The notes below the pieces were generated by a model. The model was given only the letters and a program-made list of their open reading frames with translations. It was not told the origin of the DNA and ran no database searches. Shown piece after piece: positions 12,701 to 24,300 of a DNA stretch of 64,000 nucleotides. This DNA comes from Stratiolaelaps scimitus (lineage: Eukaryota; Arthropoda; Arachnida; Mesostigmata; Laelapidae), in the NCBI GenBank assembly GCA_019614645.1, contig JABWDB010000021.1, forward strand, positions 1,116,001 to 1,180,000. Reading direction: 5' to 3'. The stretch's first letter is position 1. Each line of letters starts with the position of its first letter. The position numbers were made by a program, and so were the translations under genes.

Positions 12701-15700
12701 GTCTTGGCAGTCCAAATGCATTTAAGTTCAGCTCGCTTCAGAGATCTGTCTGGCATTTTCTGTATCCGAATCCTATCCCCGTATTTCATCGGGTTCCACA
12801 CAATGCATATAGCTTACAGTAACTCCGGGACTACCTTAGATTCCCTTAATCTTAGCTGGGACAAACTTGATTTGGTCCGGGAACAGAAAACAGAAGGAAG
12901 AGGGTACGCTCCCTAACAGTGTTCCCTGCAGACAACCCGTTATTAGGTTTCCGGTTCTCGAAAAACCGTCATGCAATTTGACATTGAAGATCCTCGGTTT
13001 AAGAAAGTCTGATATCCATGGTAAAGTTTCGGCCTCACTCCCATCGAGGGAAGAACGGACAGGAGCAGCTCGTGGTGCTTTGTTTTAAAATCACTCTTTT
13101 CAAAATCGGTGTAGATCACTTCAAACGTATTTCCCGAGTTTAGAGTCTTGACGAGGAGATTGAAGAACAGGAGGAGACAGTCGACTGTAGCAACACCCCT
13201 TCTTCGGGTGCTCTTCGTTCTCAACAGGCTACAATTTCATTAGTTATATTTCGTATTTGCCTCTTTGCAGTCAAAAGGTTCGCGAGCTGGCTGAACTGGA
13301 GTTAGCGCTTGACTACGAAGTCATTCGTTATAGAGATGTGATCGGAATTACCACCACAGGCGCAGCGAAGTACAACCGTCTACTGAGGAGACTCGGCTGT
13401 GAAATTATCGTGATTGAAGAGGCGGCTGAAATTCTCGAAGCGCACCTGATTACTACGCTCAACCCCCAGACTAAACAGCTGATATTAATAGGTGCTTTGC
13501 TTCCCGAAATTGTCCAATTTCATTCATACAGATATATACTTTTTGAATTGTAGAAGCGCTTTGTTCGCGAAATTCGTTTACTGGTTTACTTTAGTGCTCT
13601 ATAGCATGTCAAGCGTTGTATTAATTCGGACGACTACGAAAGAGAGTTGGGATACTGAGGTGCTCAAGACCATCGGATTTGCAGTTTATAATCTTTGTTC
13701 ATGATATTATCTATGAGGATTCCAAAGCGTTTGCCACCTGTACACGATTGCGTCCTATGGCCGAATTGAACTCAAACTGAGTACTGTTTCTACTACAAAG
13801 AAGAGAAAGAAGGACAACACTGCAGATTGGAACGAAACAATAGACAATTATAATAGCTGAATATAATTCAGAATACTTCTGTGTTTTTAGCCAAGAGAGG
13901 GCCTTTGGATTAATACAATACAATACAAATACACCTTTATTAACCAAAAGGGGTGGTACAGATTGTACAGGTGTATTATTACTATTATTATATATATACT
14001 TATAAAGGCGAGGTAGAAATTATGAGTATCTCTAATTTTGATCCCTGTTGTTATTCATTTTTATTATTTCGAGTAGTTGTTTTTCGTCTAAGTGATCGCC
14101 GAAGCCTTCGTGGCTTGTTGTTTTGGAAAATCAGAAATTGGTCTGTCATATTACGCTTTTCCAAACAACGGGAAATACTGTTATAAATCAAGTATGATGC
14201 TCGAATAACGCCGGTAATATGCTTTTTAAAGTTTAAGAGCGGATTACGACGACGCCTGAGCCACTGATTGTCTGGGGATGAAAGAACCATTTGACGTGTT
14301 TATATAGTATAGTAATGGTCACTGAACGACACAGCTGGACACTTAGGCCCATATATCAGAATTCCGTTCATTTGACACCACGTGGACAATTATTAATAAT
14401 TGTAATAGATCTCTGCCATCAACAATATTACTATAGAATATGATATTATACCCAAGTGTAGTCTCCAGAGCTTAAGTTAAATCATCGAAAATTTATAAGT
14501 AAAATGCGGCCATGAACAATGAAGATGTTTGAAAGCATTTTTGCTATTCTCGATGTTCTTCTCTTAGGCGACCATCAACAACTGCAGCCTTCGACTACAG
14601 TGTTCGCCCTCGCGAAAGATTTCCGGATGCAGGTCTCCCTGTTCGAGAGGTTACTCACTAACGGACTACCCTATGTTCGATTGCAAGAACAGCATCGTAT
14701 GCGAGACGAATTTCTTCAACTTCTCGTGCCGACAATCTATGTCGACTACTTCTCGCATAGCAGCGTCTTTGAATATGAAAACGTGCGCGGTATGTAACCA
14801 AACATGAAAAAGAGACAACCGGTTGCTGCTTAGCGGTTTATATGCACAGCTTTATCTTTGTTGGATTTGAATGATATAAATCCTGGTACAGCTATCGTGA
14901 GATCTAAGTCGAGAGTCAGTTATTTACAAACAGTCTAATATTCAAAGATCACTTATGAATGTTGAAGTGAATTTAGCTTAGTATATATTTATATATTGTA
15001 GGATTAACTCAGAATCTCTGCTTCATCACGCACTCCGAGAGTGAGGATTCTGAAGGTGACACCCGCTCCAAATCGAACACGTTCGAGGCGCGTTTTGTGA
15101 CACGGCTTGCGCTGCATCTGCGAATGCAGGGCTACGGACCCGAAGAGATCGTTATATTGACGACATATTCGGGACAGGTACTATGACCTCCTGTTATAAA
15201 CAATGAACAAGCAGACGTTTACTCGCGAATTAGTTAGCGTAGCTAATATTGCTGTATTATGATCGAAAATCAAGGTAATATATATATACGGTAGTATATT
15301 TTCCTATTTGGGTGTCAACCCACCTATTATCGCATGGGAACCCATTCAATGTTGGGTGGGTATCGCAGATGGTATCAGCGGATTCAATAAGTCAGCTATG
15401 TTGCTGCCTCGAAACTATAAAAAGATTGACTTCAACATATTTGTATCCCATTGATCAGTTTAAGCTTTGGAGTTACGCCATTTTGGATAGTGGCAAACAT
15501 GTTTATCAGCATTTCTGCTTATTAACATTGTGCGTAATCTTCTTGATAAAAATCGTCACCATAACTTTCGGATGATATAATATTATTTGATTTGTATAAT
15601 AATAATAATAATAATAATAGTCAGGGTTTTCAAGTGTTGATGGGGCGAACATAACATGAACACCATCCAGTGGGCCTATTTATGGACTACCTATTCCAAA

Positions 15701-18303
15701 TATGAGACAATCTATTTTTGGAAGAGCCTGTTTACGTCTGCATAATTGGACGTTGAATACTGAAAACTTGTGTTCAGTGAAAACTAATTTACTCATATTT
15801 AATGTCACCGAGTGTCCCTCCCCATACACAAGCTTGCTCAAATCACCGTGGGATCACCATGACGTTCTGTTTTAAAATATGAAATTATAATGTAAGCTAA
15901 CGCATTTATTGCGCACGCAGGTATTTGCCATCCGCAACGAGGTTCGGGCCATCAACAACGAGATGGGATATACCGGCATGAAAAACGAGACTCGGACTGA
16001 GGGAAGAAGAAAGTATACAGAACGGGTTCCTATTGATCACACCAAACAAGTGTCGCCATTTGAAGGTGAGCATGTGGTAATTTATACAATGGGTTATTAC
16101 AAATCTGATTGAGCCCAATGAATGACGTTTCAAAAACCAATGCAAATATCTGTGCTACAAAAACCATAGGAGTCTCGTACAAAACTAACTAGTGTGTGCA
16201 AAACTAACCCAAATCTGGTTCGCTATGTTTTGAACAGCCATCCCATTGCAAATGTCCGGGGGTTGCGTGACCGTTTTGCACGCTTAACGTTATTTTCTCT
16301 GGGGTCGGGGTAGTTACAGTGCCAAACGTAAGCTAATCATTGCGGTAAACTATCTAGATTAGTTCACTCCTCAGGGCGCGGGACGGATTGAGCTAAACCG
16401 GATTGATTAAACTTAAAGAAGCTATTAGAAACAATAAATGATTTTAACATCAGATCTGAATTGAAGGACAACATATTGAGAACAACGGCCCTATTTGAAA
16501 TCGCTTTGTTTGTAACAAATCGTGCAATGACTTCCAAATATTTTTTATTATAGCATTGACGTGTCGACGTGGATGAATAAACCAATTGTTGTAAATTATG
16601 AGAATTGCCCCTTTTACAATATCCCATCGATGTATTGACAGGTGTCCGTGTGACCACAGTGGATAATTATCAGGGCGAGGAGAGTGAGGTGATTATCGCC
16701 TCCTTCGTACGCAGCAATGATGATGCGAAGATCGGATTCCTGTCCCGCGATAACAGGGTCTGTGTTGCCCTGTCTCGAGCCAAGAAAGGTTTCTATTGCG
16801 TCGGTAACCTTGCGATGCTTGCCAAAGCCTCGGTCACCTGGCAGACCATATCAGCGAAGCTGCTCGATCGAGACTGTGTCAAAAAAGGTGGGTATTAGGT
16901 TATGCACAAATAAAGAAGTACACAATGCTTGTTATAGTTGCGAAACAACTAGTGATTGGTATTAATACAATTTTACATTTTCACACGGGACATGTTACAT
17001 ATTAGCTAGACTGAAACCAGCAATTTCCAGTCTTTTCAGCAGGAAACTTATCAGCCCGAGCGATATCTACGATATATTTCAACTCATATAATATAATTAT
17101 TGAGTCTGATTATCCCCAGGAATCGAACTCTACTGCGAACGGCACGATCGCAAATTGCTCGCGACCACACCTAAAGAGTTCGCCGTGTTTTCGTTCGGCG
17201 GATGCGATCATCCGTGTGAGACTCGACTGGACTGCGGACATGTTTGCCCTATGCCTTGTCACAAGCAAGATGCTAACCACGAAGCTTTTGAGTATGTATT
17301 TAGTATTCAGATAACAATTTTTGCCTGTCATAATCTGTATACTTTTCGGGCAAATATCTGCCTTTCTCTTTCAAAACAACATTCCCTAAATAATATGTGA
17401 ACTCTCCTTTAGTGTGCAAAGGGGTGTATTATCACCAAATATATTACGCAAATTCTCACATTATGGTATAATTTTTCAGCCCTTCGGCCCTTCTAACTTT
17501 TGCCCCACCATTTATCTGTATCTTGAAGAACGTATCCGGATAATTACTTTTTTTGTTATTTTATGAAAGACTTGTGCGTCTCCAGCCTGATAATAAACAT
17601 TGGGAATAACCACATCCACTATTTCGATGTGACACCGCTATGCGACTCACCTGATAAACTCACCTGATGATAGGACCATACTGTTGACGCAGTATTCTTT
17701 TGTGTCGTAGCCAGCGCAAAGTACCACACATTTAGCCATACACATCAGCATATTGTTATTTTTACACTATATTGAGCGAGTATACATGATTTAATCAACT
17801 TGTTGCCTTTTGGTCGGCGGTTTGTCCCGCGTTCCATACATGGGCGCAATTCGTGTAATGTCAAGCTTGCTGTAAATATCAATTACGGTAGCCTAAACAT
17901 CATAATCAACGGTAAGCTCACCGAATGTGGGATTTTTGATACTTAGCCGCAAACGCCGTTTCCTTTTGAACTCCTGTCGCATATAAAACTTAGTTAATAT
18001 CGCCACGTAATTATTCTCTATCTGAGATTTCGCTTCGGAAAAGCGACTCCGCAATTAGATCTGAACTTTATATATATTCGCGAATTAATGTTAGCATCAA
18101 TATTCGTTTTCTGGCAATGTATTAACTTGTTCTTGATATGCAGATGCCAAAAGGAGTGTAAGCGTCCTCGACTTGAATGTGATCACCCGTGTGTGCTGCG
18201 CTGCTTCGAAAACTGCGGAGAGTGTCTTGAACGTGTAGTGAAGCATCTGCCGTGCAAACATGAAGCGAGGGCAGAGTAAGTCGCGGACGAGTAGAACAAT
18301 GAG

Positions 18304-18339
<36 letters not shown>

Positions 18340-21300
18340 TTTCGATTTTGCATCGCCCAACAGAACAAAGGAAACAGAGTAATTTACTAATCGAGTCGTG
18401 TTGTCTACCAGCTGCTAAATAAGTCGCTATGGTAAGGTGTGCACTTGTATGATCACAGTATACTTATTAAAATAACATGCGACTGTTTATGCATATTGTT
18501 CGTCCCGTTCAAGTAAATGATATGACAATTGGTATAACTATACCTGTAACTCGCCTGGGCCATTTTTCATAATTATAATAGCATTTAAAATTTCAAAGGA
18601 ATGTGTAATAATGGCCAAGAGTAAGCTATCATGGTCGTTTAACCCTAATTCTGTGTAATATTCCAGGTGCTTCCGAGACCCGAAAGACATACTATGTCTG
18701 GCCATGGTCGATAAGCTGCTTTTGTGCGGTCACCTTGCCCGCGAAAGGTGTGGTGTCTAGGTGTTCGACTGATTTTTTACATTAAAAGATGTTTACTTTA
18801 TTGCTTATTGATCCAGGTTGATCATTTTCACTGGTATCAGTTCGGCGAACCATGTTAAACCCTTTGCTAAATGGAGAGGTGTGTTTGAATTTATTCACAA
18901 ATGCGTGTTTATTTGCTGCTCTATTTTGCTTTATTTGTTTCCGTTATTTGAGTGAAAATCAGAGCTATCCTATGATTTATATTTCACTGGGTCTATATGG
19001 CAACTCAAATCCATAAAATACAATGCCACGTAGCGGCTCATTTTGAGTGATTCACTATGTTGTCGCTTTTTGTGTATTAATTGAGAGAATACACTGTGTC
19101 AGAGAGGTGCTTGGTGTCCTCAGAGAAATTAGCCATTTGAAAAGAAATTCTACTGTATCATATTATTTTTTGACAGTGAGCAAGATGTATATCACATGTA
19201 TATATCCTGGTTAATAATAAAATTATGTGCACAGGTGTTGTACACCCATCGAGAAAATTGAGTGTGACAAACCGTGTCAACGATTTCTAGGCTGTGAGCA
19301 TCCATGCAAGAAAAAGTGTTTCGAGAAGTGTCCGAAATGCTTGGAGTACGTGACAGCTGAATCACCTTGTGGACATAAAGTGCGTATCGTCTGCCGTGAT
19401 AGAAAAACCCCTATCTACTTGGAAATGGCCTGTGAAGAAAAGGTTACGTTGCCTCTTAAATGCGGTCATACTCAGAAGGTTGATTGTCACAAGCGCGATC
19501 AAGTCGATGAACTCAGCAATGCATGCATTAAGCCTAAAATTGTTGAGTGTACATCTAAGCACAAACTGAAAGTCTCCTGCAAAGTTGCTGACGACGATGT
19601 TGATCGACGGTGTACAGAGGAGAGCTTTGTGCAACTACACTGTGGTCATGAAATGAAAACAAAGTGCAATGCGGTGGCGGAAGCCAAAAACCAGCTGGAT
19701 TCCCTAACGGCTTCGTGTGCTGAACTGGTGACTGCAAAGGCTCGTTGCGGACACAGCGTTAAAGTCAGCTGTCATCAAGCAAAAAACGAGTCTATTTTAA
19801 TCACGGTTTGCAGTCACCCTGTGGAAGAAACACTCGACTGCGGGCATACAATTCGAAGGAAATGCAATGAGACGAAGCCTTGCGTAGAAATGGTGAAGAT
19901 TGACAAAGCTCCATGCGGTCACCAGGTACGGATCCGGTGCTGTGATAAAGCGAATAAAGAGGCGTTGAAGCAGGCCTGCCACGCAAAGTGTGACCAGTTA
20001 CTACTCTGTGAACATAGATGTACCGGTGAGTGGTAGTAGATAACTGGGAGCATACGATTTGAGAATATTCCCTGTCATTCCCTATGTGTGGATATATATC
20101 GTACATGGTAACCATACTACGTACACACACATAAAGTACTCAGGAATATTATCAATATGACAGATAACGAGCACGCAATTTTAACTTTTAATTTCAGCAC
20201 AGAATTCCAACATTACTTAGACGTTAAATATAGAAATTCTATTTGAAACGATTCGTTTATCATTTCCTCGATTCGGTGTGAGCTCCTCTAAGATTTCTGT
20301 GATTTCCTCAAGACTCGGCATGGTTTCGATTGCAATGTTGGCAACATAACGTAGGTCGTGTGTCTTATTAGTAAGTTTCGCAATTGTTGCTGACACTTGA
20401 CGAGTGCAGTGTATAACATTAAATACTAGAGAGAATAGTGTACTAAAATATACCAGAATTATCCGTTGTTGCGTTCACTGACTATCTTTGTTTTAACATA
20501 AGCTTTTCAATGATGCTCACTCAACAGTGCAGAAGTTATGCAATTTACAAAATAGTTTTGTTCTCACTGAAATAATTGTTTTAAAAATAAAACGTTGTAA
20601 ACATTTAACGAAATATTCGAAGTTGTATTTTCTCGTTCACTATAAACATAACGCAGCTTAAGATATAGGTCCCGTAGGTTAGTCATCCATTTTCTGTGAT
20701 TATATTTAAATTTCTTTGTGCGTGATTATTTGACAGGTACGTGCCAGCGATGCCGTCAGGGATCGTTCCATCAGGATTGCCAGAACAGATGTGGAAAAGT
20801 TCTCTTCTGTGGCCACCGCTGTCCGTCGATTTGCCACGGACAATGTTCACCCTGTCAAGTAGCGGAGCCTCATCAATGTCTCCATTCACGAAGTCCAGTG
20901 GTGTGCATGGCATCTGACAGGCAGTTCAATTTGTGCGACAAGAAACCTTATCATCCATGTACACATTCAGGACATTGTGATGCACGCACTTGTTCGAGTT
21001 GTATCTGCCGCTGCGATGAAATCTGTAAAAAGATGATTAGTTGTCGCACACAGAAAGGGCGAAAAAGGGGTGGCAAGAGCCAGTTTTCGAACAAACATGA
21101 TTGCGTAGGACTTTGTGGTGAGCCGTGCCCGTCCCTATGCCGTATATGCGATAGAGACAAGCTCAATCAAGTTCTACTAGCTGAAGGTGTTCAGCGAAAT
21201 CGGGCTCGATATATTGAGCTCCCGTGTAAGCATATCTTCGAGGTGAGATGGTTAGACCAATACATGGAGGAGCAGATACGTGCGATCCACAACGCTCAAC

Positions 21301-24300
21301 AGCTCGTGTTTCCGAAGTGCCCAAATCAATCATGTCACGCTCAACTGCGCTATGTGCACCGCTACAATTACATTCTCGCACCGATTCGACGGAATATGAA
21401 AGAAGTTATGACCCGAGTATTTGGAGATTTTACTGCTAATCGAGCCTCACTAGAAGCGTTGTTTCAAGGTACCTTGAAGAGCTCTCGCCTGTCTGCACCG
21501 GAGATCAAAAATCTACTAACAATGATGTCTGGAATGGCCGAAAAGAAGCTATCAAGGAATACCATTGAGTGTCTCACTAAAATTACCGAGGTAATTCCAT
21601 AGAGGAGCTTGTGGGTTGCAATTGTAAGTCCACAAAATAATTATGTTACATATACGATTTTTTTTAATAATTTTTTTTTATTTAAATTTTTTTTAAATTT
21701 TTTTAATTGTGGTTGGTGACATAGTCGTTGCGCGTTTCTATGACATTGTTTATCGCGCGTTTATTATCAACGACGTGTATTTGCCCGTCTCTTGAACCTC
21801 TCTCAGATTATCGAGCGGGATAGCGCTGCACTTCCTCAGGACGTTGTGATGCGACTCATAAGAACATGGGACTCTAGACAACTGCTCTCAGACGTTGTGC
21901 GCTTTCTTCGCTCAGACAATGTGGTAAGAATGCTGAATTCAATTTCAATTGTATTGAATTTTATTATTAAGAGTAAATAAAAAACAGAATGAACATGTTA
22001 TCGCAGATAACAACCCCCACGTGTGGATGGTAGTGGCACCAAATTGTAATCACGTACAGAGCAGTATCAACTCTCACGCATAGAAAACAAAAACACCCGC
22101 ATGGAAATGGATTAAGATCAACAATCGGTGAATGAAATATTTGGACATAGTAATTCGAAATTGGTGACAGGTATTTATTATATGTTGTGAGTTTCCTCCT
22201 GGACGAACCTCGTAGTACTGCCAAGTGGTTGAAGAGCCGGAGGAGCCGCTTAAACAGAGATCAGACTGAGCATCACTCGTGGGTTAAAATACCTTTTAGT
22301 GGTTACTCATAAACGCGTTGCTGTTGCATAATTTGTAATATAGTCTGCTGTGTTGACTCTGGGTTTGCTTTGCTTTTCGCACAAACCGACTCCCCACTCT
22401 TTCGATAACGATATGATCGTTTCTCATTAAATTAGCACAGCGTCCTTGCTATACCATTGAGCCTCGTTCATAATTGCTTTCTAACATACCGATTTCTCGA
22501 GCCTAGATTTCGTGAGCATAAATTTTTACATCATTTGTGAAAAGGCGTTTATGAAATCCTCTGCAGGAGATTATATCATTGAAATCTAGCACAAACAATC
22601 TAAAAAATAAGAGTCTAAACCTGAGCTTTGAGTAACTTTGAAAAACTTTGATTGTATTATATATACTTGATCTATAAGTTCATGGTGGACATGGACCTGT
22701 CGTCCCGTCGAACTGTGTAAATTGCTCCTATATACAATATTAGTACCGCTTACTTAGATCTTGGGGTAGGCCATAAAAAAAGTATAATATTTTGTGGAGT
22801 CGTGCCGTCGTGCCAACAATCGGAGATCACGAAGGCGAATATGAAATGTTTGCCTGTTACAATTACAACATCATGAGATCTGAATATAGAATGTACGTCA
22901 CCAAGTCATCAAGAATTAGCGGTAGATAACAGAAAATCTCTTATATTATGAGAATAGTGTATAAATGATTGAAAACTCAATTTCAGGGACCGGTTGGGTT
23001 GCCCCACGCCCCCGAGCAAATTGACCACTGGGGCGCATGTGCCGAGAACCATTGCTTCTCTACACGACAACATGTAAGTGGTGGATGAGACAATATTATA
23101 TATGGAATATACAGAGATGTGGCCTCTTTATATACAATATTTTGATTATTTTTGGTTGTTTCTTTATTCCAAATATATTAGTTGGGTATTCAGTTAAAAC
23201 ACGTTGTTTTTAATTCGGCCCAGCAGAGGAGTCCTAGACCGATTCGCAAGGAAACAAGTTGATCCAAAACAACAAAATGGTTCAATTCAACAGATGATTT
23301 CCCTGGTCACTTTTAATCCATCCGCTCTAGATCGTAGTTGAGTTCTGTACACAGCGGTTCAACAAATATATTCTGTTGTGCGAATTCTACACTGTGGTGT
23401 TTGAGGTAGGTTGCTGTCATAACCGAAAAAAGAACATGAGGCTTGCAGTGCGTCTAAGATTAATACTTAAGTAGCGAAGAGTTTATATTGCTTAGGTGGG
23501 TGTCCGTATCGAGCCCGGTGGCGTGGTGCATTCGTGTGCGCCTTGCAATCGGAGGAGTGCAACACGAAGGGGCACGGGTTCGATCCCCGCCGTTGTACAT
23601 TTGCATTTAAAGAGGTCTGTCCTATGAAGCAACGGGGAAAGCAGAAATGTAGGCTGTGAGTCAGCCTGAAACATTTAAAGGGCGGATGTCTGGCCTTACT
23701 ACGCTTCGACAACGATGTAATGGAGCGAAACCTTGTACCAGAAGACCCGAAGTTCGACAAATTGGAAGAATCAATAGAGAGATCGACATTTACTGATTCG
23801 GCACCCATATGTTTGCCAGGTCGGTACATCGCGATTCCGGCGCCAAGAAGACCACAAAAAGCAGTTCAACTTGGAACAACCTACTGGAACCATCAATGAG
23901 CCCCATGCGGTCCGCGTGCCTCAATGGTCCTTAGGATGGCGTCCTGGATCAACACTACCCACCAAACGTCCTTCCAATATTCGAACTTCAGTAACATCAA
24001 CAGCAGCTAAACGAAAACTGGTTGATTATTAGTATGCATACATGCTTACTTGCAAGATCTTTGTCAGATCACGATGGCCTTGAGTAAAAGGTAATTTTCT
24101 CATACTAGCCGATACCGCAAGTTGACTGAGAAACAGAAATCGGTTAGTCGAAGTGAACCGATAGAATTCAATCGACATTTCCATATTATGAAATAAAATA
24201 TAAGGTGCTAGAACCAATTCGCAGAATTGTTCAACGACGGGGCGGCAGTGAGAGAGCGAAGAGAGCCTCTGCGCGCCACTAGACAGAAATGCGGATAAAT

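Larger units (their letters stand above)
6605..16887 (+). other. ZNFX1: ZNFX1 exons 7-16: SF1 helicase core
   Basis: The motifs appear in the expected order. Walker A GPPGTGKT is at about residues 493-500 (exon 7341-7581). Motif Ia is [14 protein letters not shown] in the same exon. Walker B is VIEEAAE at about 865-871, where EE replaces the usual DE as in other ZNFX1 proteins. Motif [16 protein letters not shown] spans the 13491/14568 junction. QEQHRMR is at about 931-937 and ILTTYSGQ ends exon 15002-15177. Motif [16 protein letters not shown] and motif [17 protein letters not shown] are in exon 16642-16887. Exons 10812-12089 encode an insertion between motifs Ia and II with an acidic stretch ([19 protein letters not shown]), also typical. 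All catalytic residues expected for ATP binding and hydrolysis are present, so the enzyme should be active. Confidence 0.92.
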
